57,918 bases of DNA, taken from positions 1 to 57,918 of the forward strand of contig LFSF01000018.1 of NCBI GenBank assembly GCA_001512665.1. Direction: 5' to 3'. Position numbers and translations under genes: made by a program. Position 1 is the stretch's first letter. Each line of letters opens with the position of its first letter. Of the stretch, positions 7,746-15,436 are shown piece by piece. This DNA is from Clostridiales bacterium DTU073 (GTDB taxonomy: Bacteria > Bacillota > Peptococcia > DRI-13 > DTU073). The notes beneath the pieces are model-generated. The model had not been told where the DNA came from. It saw nothing but the letters and a program-made list of their open reading frames with translations, and made no database searches.

Positions 7746-10005
7746 TCTTCAGGAGAATACGCATAATTTCCTGCACCCTGGAGAAATCCAGAAGGTTCTG
7801 TTCTCCACCCAGGAAAATCGTGTCAGCATTCCAATTGTCCGTAAAGATAAAGGTATTATTAGCCTTTTCGTGGCCGATAAAGACATCCTTATAGGGTGAG
7901 CTTACCAGGTTTTGAATGTTCTTAATGCCACCAGCTTCGCCGTTATTGACGGCTGTCGCTGAACCTGTGTTCAGGTCAACAACTACGCCGCTGCCATCTC
8001 CGTGATCATAAGCACTGTAATCCAGCGTGTTCTGTCCTTTACCTCCGTCGATTAAGCCGGTTAGATATCCATTCCCGATAAAGGCAAAAGTATCGTCCAA
8101 ACTGCCGCCGGTCAGATTCTCGACGGCCGCAAAATCTATACCCGTAAAACTATCAGCAATCTCCGGAATAATCTGTCCTGCATTCTCGACCGTTATCTTG
8201 TAAGTCGTATTTGTATTCAGACCAATAATGGTGTCATTATGGTTACTACCGATAATGCGGTGAATCTGGCTGAATCTGACCAGCCCGGTAGCAGTGAGTT
8301 TTTCTAAGTTGAAGACTACCTCGCTGTCATAAGTGCTGTAATCAAGGGTGTTGTACCCGGCTCCGCCGTCAACGAGCCCCTCAAGAGAGCCGTTGCCGCT
8401 GAAGACAAAGGTATCATTGCCGTCATGACCGTACAGATCATAACGGTTTTCACCTGCGGAAGAAACGATAAAGGTATCGTCACCGGAACCGCCCTTAATC
8501 ACCTTTATGCCGCTAAATTCAACCAGGTTCACACAATCGCTCCCTGAAACATTAGTCAAATCGCTGATAATGGCTTGTGCCAAATCGATCCGCAAGTCGG
8601 CGGTAATCGCGGTGAAATCAAGAGTACCCAGACCGGAAGCGTTGATAACTATATCCTTGCCCCAGTTTTCCTTGAAGAAGAAAGTGTTGTTACCGCCATT
8701 ACCTGCTAAGTAATCATCCCCTGCTCCGCCGTCAAAGACATTGTCCTGATTATTGCCGATTAAGATGTCGTTATATTTACTTCCGATTAACCGGCTGATA
8801 TTCCGAACGCGATCGGCTTCACCGTCGGCTACGCCTGTCGCGGAACCGGTCAATAAGTTAACGGTAACACCGCTGTTATCCCCAAGTTCATAAGCACTGT
8901 AGTCCAGGGTGTTCTGGCCAAGGCCGCCGTCGAGCAAGCCGGCCAGATGACCGGTGCCCTCAAAGATAAAGGTATCATCGGCAGAACCGGCAATCAGATG
9001 ATGATAATTAGCAAACACCAAGGTATGACCGGCAACGGTGACACTATACTCGGTAGCAGTGAATCTATATATGCTCGCTTCATTTAATCCCCGCAAAGTA
9101 TTTTCCGCCGTTAAACTACCCTTTATCTTATCAATACCGGCAAAACCGGCGGTTATTGCTGCTTGTGTCCCGGCAAAGCCCTGCTCATCTGCTGCCGTTA
9201 ACGTAACGTTGCTTGCACTTAGATACGCGGAGAAGTCTAACTCATCCGTACCCAAGCCGCCGTTGATTCTCCCCTGGAGAACGGCTCCGTCGCTAAAGGT
9301 GAAGCTATCGTCACCGGAACCACCTTGCAAGGAATAAAGTACACGGCCGTTGATGACAAAGCTGTCTCCCTGCTCACTGCCGGCAATGATTTCGATGCCG
9401 GTTAAGGTTAAGAGAACATCTCTATAGATAACGGTATTACCGTTCAGCTGCCACGTACTCTTTTCGTTCAGCCCTTTAATGACATCACCGTTTCTATTAC
9501 TACCAATAAATTCACTGATATTGGTAAAACCTACACTAATGGTTTCTGCTTCCCTTCCGGCAAAGCTACCTACTATTACTCCTGCATCTCCTGTTTCTCC
9601 CGCTTCGCCTGCTTCTCCTGTTTCTTCTGCGCCGTCTCCTTCTCCCGTTCCTTCAAGTACAGTTACTGCGGTCAAAATAATGTTCCGTACGGAAGAATAA
9701 CGGGAATAATCAAGGGTATTTCTCCCCTTTCCGCCATCAATGGACCCGTTCAAACGGGCATTGTTGTAGAAGACAAAGATATCGTCACCGTCTCCTCCCT
9801 TTAATTCATAGGTGCATTCTCCCTGAATCTCAAAGCGATCCGCCAAACGGCCACCGATTAAGGTGGTAAAGCCGCTGAAGTTCAAGGTACGTCCGCTGCT
9901 GCTATACGCTGCATTTTCCCCTAAAGCAAAGGTTGCCTCTGCATCTAAACCGATAAAGGTATTATTCCCGTTTCCGCCTAACAAGGTTGTGATATTGGTA
10001 AACAT
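7708..10005 (-). CDS. Large RTX-like beta-repeat surface protein, 5'-truncated and frameshifted
   Basis: 765 codons made of about five imperfect repeats of 110-150 residues. Each has a hemolysin-type GGxGDDTF motif and a following DGGxGxNTLDYSxY motif (for example LVDGGAGYNTLDYSTY and LIDGGKGQNTLDYSAY). The pattern resembles calcium-binding parallel-beta-roll proteins. No signal peptide is present: the frame begins inside a repeat (VGMFTNITTLLGG, compare VGFTNISEFIGS later) and reaches a stop at 10023-10025, where an unrelated truncated gene starts in the opposite direction. The 3' end runs out of frame where the next segment continues the repeat. Probably a decayed adhesin or S-layer-associated protein. 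Confidence 0.65.
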   Translation of the reverse strand: MFTNITTLLGGNGNNTFIGLDAEATFALGENAAYSSSGRTLNFSGFTTLIGGRLADRFEIQGECTYELKGGDGDDIFVFYNNARLNGSIDGGKGRNTLDYSRYSSVRNIILTAVTVLEGTGEGDGAEETGEAGEAGETGDAGVIVGSFAGREAETISVGFTNISEFIGSNRNGDVIKGLNEKSTWQLNGNTVIYRDVLLTLTGIEIIAGSEQGDSFVINGRVLYSLQGGSGDDSFTFSDGAVLQGRINGGLGTDELDFSAYLSASNVTLTAADEQGFAGTQAAITAGFAGIDKIKGSLTAENTLRGLNEASIYRFTATEYSVTVAGHTLVFANYHHLIAGSADDTFIFEGTGHLAGLLDGGLGQNTLDYSAYELGDNSGVTVNLLTGSATGVADGEADRVRNISRLIGSKYNDILIGNNQDNVFDGGAGDDYLAGNGGNNTFFFKENWGKDIVINASGLGTLDFTAITADLRIDLAQAIISDLTNVSGSDCVNLVEFSGIKVIKGGSGDDTFIVSSAGENRYDLYGHDGNDTFVFSGNGSLEGLVDGGAGYNTLDYSTYDSEVVFNLEKLTATGLVRFSQIHRIIGSNHNDTIIGLNTNTTYKITVENAGQIIPEIADSFTGIDFAAVENLTGGSLDDTFAFIGNGYLTGLIDGGKGQNTLDYSAYDHGDGSGVVVDLNTGSATAVNNGEAGGIKNIQNLVSSPYKDVFIGHEKANNTFIFTDNWNADTIFLGGEQNLLDFSRVQEIMRILLKSDGIYIVFRKRS

Positions 10006-10028
10006 ACCTACTTCTAATTCACTTATTT

Positions 10029-10304
10029 ACTGATTCGGAAACACAAGCAATAACCGATAAATGTGAAAAATGTGAAAACAAATGTACTTTTACATTAACT
10101 CAATTATTTTGTGTACAGATTCCAATTGCCTTTGATGTGGATGTAGACATCAACGAGGGGATTGTCTGCTGCGGCAAGCCGGCTTTCGGTCCTTGTAAAC
10201 CTAAGTGCTATCCATGCACTACAGAAGAAAACGAAGAAATTACCAATAGCAATCAAACTGATGAAACAGATCTAACGGATAAAACAGAGATAATTGATCA
10301 TTAA
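10029..10304 (+). pseudogene. 5'-truncated cysteine-rich protein fragment
   Basis: A plus-strand frame of 91 codons ends at TAA 10302-10304 but has no start codon; it is open from 10002 without ATG, GTG or TTG. It encodes clustered cysteines (DKCEKCENKC, then QLFCVQIPIAFDVDVD, CCGKPAFGPCKPKC) and an acidic tail. The FCVQIPIAF segment matches ICVQIPLTF in the intact gene downstream, so the two are paralogues. The missing 5' end coincides with the truncated end of the divergent repeat-protein gene, marking a rearrangement junction. Confidence 0.7.
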
Positions 10305-10400
10305 GTAAATCCCATCTCAATCTTTTTAAAAGGTGCTTGACCACATACTGATTACAACTGAATAAATAACAAATCAATAATATAGAAAGGTGTGATTTGC

Positions 10401-11183
10401 TTGAAAAATTGTCCTAAGTGCGTTAATCCAGATGAAATTACTATAAAACCACTACAACAAGAACAAACAGGTTGTCAAAAAATAGTTCATGAAACAGTGT
10501 GTGTGCAAGGCACCGTAACAATTACGGGTAATGTAGAAAATGGAGACAGTCGATCCTTTTGTGTGGGAGATCCGATGATTGGCAGCTGTCCCGGAGAATT
10601 AGTTGACTCTTGTGTATTTACTGTTAGCCAGAATATTTGTGTCCAGATTCCGCTGACCTTCTCAGCAACAGCTTCCGCAGTTTCTGATGGATTAGTTTGC
10701 AATACTCCGGAACCCGGACCATGTCCCGGAGTAGTAGAAGATTGTACCCACTCAATCGGCACTTTTAGAAACGACCCTGATTTTACCAATCAATTAATTA
10801 CAGATGCAGGCGGCTCAATCACACTAGGTACCGGTTCAGGTCTTAGTTTTGTAGTTAATACAGCTAATGCCAACGATGTCTTGAACTTTAATGTGCCTTC
10901 GCCACCAGCACCGGAAGATCCTCCTTTTGCTCAACAATATCAAGTACTATATGCCCAACTGCTAGCAGCAAAACTTAATGTCTTAAATCTTCAAGCTCAA
11001 GGTGTTCCCATTTGTACTTTTGCTACTGAAGCTATCGCAGCAGCAGATACCTTCCTGGATAACTCTCCTGAGGGCGGCATGTCCGGAGCTCCGAACGTTC
11101 AAGAAGATTTGGAACAATTCAATGCTGGAAATGCTCCCGGCTGTCCCCCACAATGTGAAGATGATAATAATAATTCAACCTAA
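10401..11183 (+). CDS. Cysteine-rich protein of unknown function, possible spore-envelope component
   Basis: 260 residues starting at TTG 10401, with GAAAGG about 10 nt upstream (a GTG at 10392 overlaps the ribosome binding site). It has no signal peptide. The N-terminal half is rich in paired cysteines (KNCPKC, ETVCVQGTVTITGNV, FCVGDP, GSCPGE, DSCVFTVSQNICVQIPLTF, GPCPG), a pattern seen in uncharacterised clostridial proteins and some coat/exosporium proteins. The C-terminal half is Ala/Pro-rich and ends in an acidic Asn-rich tail. I do not recognise a named family. The adjacent fragment at 10029-10304 is a related gene. Confidence 0.75.
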   Translation: MKNCPKCVNPDEITIKPLQQEQTGCQKIVHETVCVQGTVTITGNVENGDSRSFCVGDPMIGSCPGELVDSCVFTVSQNICVQIPLTFSATASAVSDGLVCNTPEPGPCPGVVEDCTHSIGTFRNDPDFTNQLITDAGGSITLGTGSGLSFVVNTANANDVLNFNVPSPPAPEDPPFAQQYQVLYAQLLAAKLNVLNLQAQGVPICTFATEAIAAADTFLDNSPEGGMSGAPNVQEDLEQFNAGNAPGCPPQCEDDNNNST

Positions 11184-11221
11184 AAAACAGGTCTAGCCGT
11201 AACTTTGCCAATACAAAGAAA

Positions 11222-11270
11222 AAGAGAGGGTGTTGCATATTACTAGGTAGTTATGCAGCACCCTCTTTTA
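11222..11270. terminator. Shared terminator between convergent genes
   Basis: AGAGGGTGTTGCAT (around 11224-11239) pairs with ATGCAGCACCCTCT (around 11253-11267), followed by TTTTATCTT on the plus strand. It lies between the cysteine-rich gene and the convergent permease gene and can serve both. Confidence 0.75.
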
Positions 11271-11293
11271 TCTTATCTAAACTCTCTTGAACA

Positions 11294-12652
11294 CTATATT
11301 TTCTTTTTGGAATCCCTAAGCATCATCCCCAAGACCATAACCACGGCGTAAATAATAAGAAAGAAAATTACGTCCTGACCATGAGCATAACAAGCAGCAA
11401 TCATCATGAAAATACAAGCACAAATAGAAAGAAAAGGCATTAAGTAACGATTAAAAAAGCTCAGAGATTTCTCTTTTACCATAATCATTATAAAAATAGG
11501 AATATACATTGCATAAATCGTCACGATGGGAAGTTCTGAACTGTCAAAACTAAAGGGACCAAACCACGGGGTAGGTACCAAGTTTGCCCCGAAAAAGTAC
11601 AATAGCCATACAGCAGTCAGTAAAGCACCCATAATTGAGGAATTTGTCGGCATATTGGTTTTGGAGTCAATAGTTTTTAAAACCTCTGGCGCAGGTCCCA
11701 TGTCTCTGGCTGCCAAAGAATAAAATCCCCTAGTACAACCCATCATCAAGCCATTTAAAGTACCCAAACAAGAAATAACCACAAAGACAAATAATACTGT
11801 CCCTCCAATGTTAGAGAATACATTGGCAAAAGCGATTTTAGCTCCTGTTTCACCGCCCGCCATAATCACGCTATTTTCTACAGCTCCTGCAAGTCCCGTG
11901 TAGTAAAGTATATAAATTAAAGCAATAAACAGAGTACCAAAAGTAAGCGCTAGAGGCAGATTCTTCTTGGCGTCTCTAAGTTCCGCATTGATACTAGTAG
12001 CAATAATCCATCCTTCGTAAGCAAAAGAGGTAGCTACCACAGCAGTAAAAAGTGGATTGCTACTTGTAACATCAGCAATAACACCACTGGTGAAGTTGCT
12101 AATCAAGATGCCGTTCTTAAGACCAAAAACTGTTCCCACAACAGCCATTAAAACTAATGGAATAAGCTTAATAATCGTTGTGGAGACCTGGAACTTACCG
12201 GCAAGTTTTGGCGAAAGTGTATTTAAAGCATAGATTGCTACGAGATAAAAACAAGAAATAGCCAAAGCTTCACTACCTACAATATCCCATCCTAACAATA
12301 CACAGGTGTATCTGGCAGAAACCCAAACCAATACAGAGGTTATCGCCGGATAGTAAATACATACCAAAAACCAACCCATAAAATAACCATACTTACTGCC
12401 CAAAGTAACCTCAGCATAATCGACGATGCCATTTACTTTTTCATATCTAGTGGCCATAACAGCGAAAACATAAGCACAAATAATCATGATTAATCCGCCG
12501 ATTGCCCAGGCTAATATTCCCTGAGGAAGATTACCCCCGGTAGTCGTTAAAATTTTTTCGGCTTTAAAAAATACACCACTACCAACTACAATACCTACTA
12601 CCATTGCTATAGCGGTCAAAAGACCATACTTTTTCTTTAATTCATTCCCCAT
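11294..12652 (-). CDS. APC family amino acid permease
   Basis: A 452-residue integral membrane transporter with about 12 hydrophobic segments. The first segment has the APC signature GIVVGSGVFF, and segment 6 carries FAYEGWIIATSINAELRD followed by KKNLPLAL, typical of the L-type/SteT amino acid exchanger branch. It probably moves a neutral amino acid across the cytoplasmic membrane; the substrate is not resolved. The ATG at 12652 follows GGGGAGAT at good spacing. It appears monocistronic. Confidence 0.9.
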   Translation of the reverse strand: MGNELKKKYGLLTAIAMVVGIVVGSGVFFKAEKILTTTGGNLPQGILAWAIGGLIMIICAYVFAVMATRYEKVNGIVDYAEVTLGSKYGYFMGWFLVCIYYPAITSVLVWVSARYTCVLLGWDIVGSEALAISCFYLVAIYALNTLSPKLAGKFQVSTTIIKLIPLVLMAVVGTVFGLKNGILISNFTSGVIADVTSSNPLFTAVVATSFAYEGWIIATSINAELRDAKKNLPLALTFGTLFIALIYILYYTGLAGAVENSVIMAGGETGAKIAFANVFSNIGGTVLFVFVVISCLGTLNGLMMGCTRGFYSLAARDMGPAPEVLKTIDSKTNMPTNSSIMGALLTAVWLLYFFGANLVPTPWFGPFSFDSSELPIVTIYAMYIPIFIMIMVKEKSLSFFNRYLMPFLSICACIFMMIAACYAHGQDVIFFLIIYAVVMVLGMMLRDSKKKI

Positions 12653-12693
12653 AACTCTATCTCCCCATATCCAAATTTCAAATATCCTTTCTA

Positions 12694-12733
12694 AATCTTA
12701 TAACTATAAATGCAATCTTATAACTATAAATGC
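12694..12733. repeat. Perfect tandem duplication of 20 nt
   Basis: Two adjacent identical copies (12694-12713 and 12714-12733) of AATCTTATAACTATAAATGC lie in the upstream region of the permease gene. The duplication may alter its promoter; no function is evident. Confidence 0.85.
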
Positions 12734-12809
12734 AATACTTATATATTAACAAGATCTCCCTCTTCCGTCTAGAGATATCTAGTTAATAATTTAAAAAACA
12801 TTTTATAGC

Positions 12810-12844
12810 AAACCTCCTATCTTAAAATGAGATAGGAGGTTTTA
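12810..12844 (-). terminator. Terminator after the SDR gene
   Basis: AAACCTCCTATCT and its complement AGATAGGAGGTTT form a 13-bp stem with a short A-rich loop, flanked by T-rich sequence. It lies 48 nt past the stop of the minus-strand SDR gene. Confidence 0.75.
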
Positions 12845-12891
12845 TAGATAATTAATTTTTAAGCTTAGCCTATAAATCAGCTAAGTCTGAA

Positions 12892-13659
12892 CTAAATCGT
12901 AGTCCATCCACCATCTACCGCCAAAATTTGACCCGTAGTATAGCTGGAGGCATCAGAAGCGAAGTAAATGATCGCACCGTCCAGTTCGCCCTTTCTACCT
13001 ATTCTCCCCATAGGACAATAAGTCCTAACCACTTGTTCAAACTCCTTATTTCCAACAACAGCACTGGTCATTTCACTTTCAAAATAGGCCGGTGCGATTG
13101 CATTAACCGTAATATTATATTTAGCCCATTCGTTTGCTAAGGCTTTAGTCAACATCAAAACCCCGCCCTTAGTTGCACAATAAGCTGTAAGGGGTAAGCC
13201 GGTCATTGCTACTAAACTATGTATGGAGCCCGTATTAATAATTTTCCCATAATTGTTTTCAATCATAATCTTGCCAACTTCACGAGCGAAATAATAAACG
13301 CTATTCAGATTTATCTGCATCATTTGCTCCCATAATTCATCTGATTGTTCTTCCGCCGGTCCGAATAAACCAATACCTGCATTGTTTACCAGAATATCAA
13401 TTTTCCCGTAATGCTCCTTAATAGTAGCTACAGCAGCTTTGATATCTTCAACTTTAGAGTTGTCACATCTAACTGCTAAACAACGTACGCCCATTGCTTC
13501 TATTTCGGCTTTAACTTCATTTAATCTTTCTACTCTTCTGGCCACAATAGCCAAATCTGCCCCCTGACCTGCTAACGCCTTAGCAAATTGTACACCTAAA
13601 CCGGAAGAAGCACCGGTTACTAAGGCAACCTTACCGGATAAATCAAAAAGATTCCTCAT
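12892..13659 (-). CDS. SDR family oxidoreductase (gluconate 5-dehydrogenase/FabG-like)
   Basis: A 255-residue classical short-chain dehydrogenase. The cofactor motif TGASSGLG, the NNAG motif and the catalytic tetrad (Asn, Ser in GSIHS, YCATKGG with Tyr and Lys) are all present; an Arg after the second strand (VARRVERL) suggests NADP(H) preference. Closest in style to gluconate 5-dehydrogenase and 3-oxoacyl-ACP reductase-like enzymes. I chose ATG 13659 because GGAGGA lies 8 nt upstream; an upstream in-frame ATG at 13674 overlaps that site. It stands alone, so the substrate is unknown. Confidence 0.88.
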   Translation of the reverse strand: MRNLFDLSGKVALVTGASSGLGVQFAKALAGQGADLAIVARRVERLNEVKAEIEAMGVRCLAVRCDNSKVEDIKAAVATIKEHYGKIDILVNNAGIGLFGPAEEQSDELWEQMMQINLNSVYYFAREVGKIMIENNYGKIINTGSIHSLVAMTGLPLTAYCATKGGVLMLTKALANEWAKYNITVNAIAPAYFESEMTSAVVGNKEFEQVVRTYCPMGRIGRKGELDGAIIYFASDASSYTTGQILAVDGGWTTI

Positions 13660-13827
13660 TAAAAATTCCTCCATTTAATTTTTATATTATACAAACAATT
13701 ACATCATATAAGTAATTTTTTGTCAAATCAAAATTGTCTCCCTAAATAAATATCTTTTTCAGCAATTAATGTGATTTGTTTTATTCTTTAATATCTTAAA
13801 AATATTTTCCCTTTACATGAAAAATTC

Positions 13828-13857
13828 TTGCCTGATTAGATATAGATTATATATAAT
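13828..13857 (+). promoter_or_regulatory. Candidate sigma-A promoter for the M-box/corA transcript
   Basis: TTGCCT at 13828-13833 and TATAAT at 13852-13857 are separated by 18 nt, placing a start site about 25 nt before the riboswitch. Confidence 0.6.
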
Positions 13858-13889
13858 AATATTAATAGAATCTTATGTTCAACATTTAA

Positions 13890-14040
13890 CTCCGTTAGGT
13901 GAGGCTACTATACAAAAAAATGCTACTGCCCTGAAATATCGAGAGATGCCAAAGGGTCAACAGGCAACATCGGCTTAAGGTGTTACCTAATGTAGCTGGG
14001 ATATCCCTACGTTGTATAGAGTCAAAGCTTTTACGAGGGG
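13890..14040 (+). ncRNA. M-box (ykoK) magnesium riboswitch aptamer
   Basis: The conserved M-box blocks appear in order: CCGTTAGGTGAGGCTACTATAC, CTGCCCTGAAA, ATCGAGAGATGCCAAAGGGTCAACAGGC reduced to its core here as GTCAACAGGC, GGCTTAAGGTG, AATGTAGCTGGGATATCC, and the closing GCTTTTACGAGG. M-box RNAs bind Mg2+ and shut off Mg2+ uptake genes. The gene downstream is a CorA-type transporter, which agrees. The terminal TACGAG (14032-14037) can pair with CTCGTA in the terminator (14069-14074), giving an antiterminator that excludes the terminator. Confidence 0.93.
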
Positions 14041-14064
14041 AATAAATTATTGATGATAATTTAT

Positions 14065-14088
14065 CCTGCTCGTAGAAGCAGGTTTTTT
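14065..14088 (+). terminator. M-box expression-platform terminator
   Basis: CCTGCT and AGCAGG form a 6-bp stem with a 6-nt loop, followed by TTTTTT. It sits 25 nt after the aptamer and overlaps the predicted antiterminator pairing, as expected for Mg2+-induced transcription termination. Confidence 0.85.
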
Positions 14089-14110
14089 GTTAGAAAGGGC
14101 GGTGATTTAT

Positions 14111-14239
14111 ATGGACAGTGGACCTGAGCATAGTTGCAGTTGTCTTAACACTAAATATATGGATATAGACTACAAAATAATACTGACTATATTAGGAGAA
14201 AATGTCGTATATAAATCACTGTTTACGACAACCTCCTAA
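14111..14239 (+). CDS. Short leader ORF (42 aa) between M-box and corA
   Basis: ATG 14111 follows a good ribosome binding site (AAGGGCGGTGA, 7 nt spacing) and the frame ends at TAA 14237-14239, 17 nt before corA. The peptide begins MDSGPEHSCSCLNTKYMD and has no recognisable domain. Its last codons contain CCTCC (14232-14236), which can pair with the corA Shine-Dalgarno GGAGG (14245-14249). Ribosomes ending at this stop would disrupt that hairpin, so the ORF may act as a translational coupling switch. Inferred; not shown. Confidence 0.5.
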   Translation: MDSGPEHSCSCLNTKYMDIDYKIILTILGENVVYKSLFTTTS

Positions 14240-14249
14240 ATAATGGAGG
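14232..14249 (+). promoter_or_regulatory. Shine-Dalgarno-sequestering hairpin of corA
   Basis: CCTCC 14232-14236 and GGAGG 14245-14249 form a five-pair GC-rich stem with an 8-nt loop that holds the leader-ORF stop codon. The 3' arm is the corA ribosome binding site. Confidence 0.5.
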
Positions 14250-14256
14250 GGATTTT

Positions 14257-15186
14257 ATGCTCACTATTTATCATAGCCCAACTGATGAACAACTCATCCA
14301 AATAGACCATTTTGAAAAAGGGTCTTGGATTAATCTTGTTAATCCTACCGAAGAGGAAATTAACACGGTAGTTGAAAACACCCAAATTTTCCATGATTTT
14401 ATTAGATATCCCCTGGATGAGGAAGAAAGGCCACATATCGAATATGAGGATAACCAACTTTTAATTATCATCAGCGTGCCAATAATTCAAAATGCTGATG
14501 TAATGTATGATACAATTCCTCTGGGAATTATTCATACGGAAAATCATTTAGTTACTGTTTGCCTGCAAGACCTTGATCTTATGCAGGAATTTGCTCAGGG
14601 GAGAGTTAAAGGATTAGCAACTTATAAAAAAACTCGCTTTCTTTTGCAAATTCTCTATAAAAACGCCCAATTATACCTAAAATATTTACGCCAAATCGAT
14701 CAAAGATCTACAGAGTTAGAACTAGAATTGCATAAATCTGTACAAAATAAAGAATTAATTGCACTTCTCAACCAAGAAAAAGCTTTAGTCTTCTTTACAA
14801 CCTCTTTAAGATCCAATGAAATAGTCCTCGAAAAATTACTTAGAGGAAAATTTGTAAAAATGTATGAAGAAGACGAAGACCTCTTACAAGATGTAATCAT
14901 CGAAAATAAACAGGCAATAGAAATGGCGGACATCTACAGCAACATCCTTAGCGGAACCATGGATGCTTTCGCTTCCCTCATTTCTAATAACCTTAACATA
15001 GTGATGAAATACTTGGCCATCGTTACAATTATTCTGGCTTTACCCACGATGGTTGCCAGCTTTTTCGGCATGAACTTTGACTTGCCTTTCCAAGATTCAC
15101 CTTACGGCTTTGCCATCGCCGTAGGAATTTCCCTACTCTTATCCTTAACGGGGGTAATCTATCTAATCAAAAAGAAATTATTTTAA
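14257..15186 (+). CDS. corA: CorA family magnesium transporter
   Basis: A 309-residue CorA-type channel. The long N-terminal cytoplasmic region is rich in acidic and helical segments, and the two C-terminal membrane helices are joined by the GMNF signature (Gly-Met-Asn selectivity motif) at about residue 272. It ends with a basic KKK tail. The family forms pentamers that import Mg2+ (or Co2+/Ni2+). Regulation is visible: an M-box riboswitch and terminator lie upstream, then a leader ORF and a hairpin over its ribosome binding site. Substrate assignment to Mg2+ is supported by the riboswitch. Confidence 0.95.
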   Translation: MLTIYHSPTDEQLIQIDHFEKGSWINLVNPTEEEINTVVENTQIFHDFIRYPLDEEERPHIEYEDNQLLIIISVPIIQNADVMYDTIPLGIIHTENHLVTVCLQDLDLMQEFAQGRVKGLATYKKTRFLLQILYKNAQLYLKYLRQIDQRSTELELELHKSVQNKELIALLNQEKALVFFTTSLRSNEIVLEKLLRGKFVKMYEEDEDLLQDVIIENKQAIEMADIYSNILSGTMDAFASLISNNLNIVMKYLAIVTIILALPTMVASFFGMNFDLPFQDSPYGFAIAVGISLLLSLTGVIYLIKKKLF

Positions 15187-15259
15187 ACTGTGCATAAGTG
15201 CAGTTCATTTTAAGGCTAAGACTCTATATCACTAAAAGATAGTGTTGTTAAACGGAAAC

Positions 15260-15284
15260 GGAGTGTTCAGACACTCCTTTTTGT
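15260..15284 (+). terminator. corA terminator
   Basis: GGAGTGT and ACACTCC form a 7-bp stem with a TCAG loop, followed by TTTTTG, 75 nt after the corA stop. The remaining gap to 15436 is A/T-rich leader sequence with no other feature seen. Confidence 0.85.
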
Positions 15285-15436
15285 TTTCTACACCAGGTCA
15301 CAAATTAACAAAATAATTAATTACCAAAAAGTTCATTAAACCTACGTAGCTAAAATTAAAAGTTAATTATATAATGAGGATAATGTTCTTATGACGTTTT
15401 AGTTTTTTTAGTTAATTTTATTAGGAGGCGAAATCT

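Noticed and set aside
10050-10080. Third copy of the B repeat (CGATAAATGTG)
   Set aside because: Only 11 nt match and they lie within a coding frame; there is no inverted arm.
10487-10789. 100-codon minus-strand ORF inside the cysteine-rich gene
   Set aside because: Lies fully antisense to a gene with a good start and terminator; no recognisable domain.
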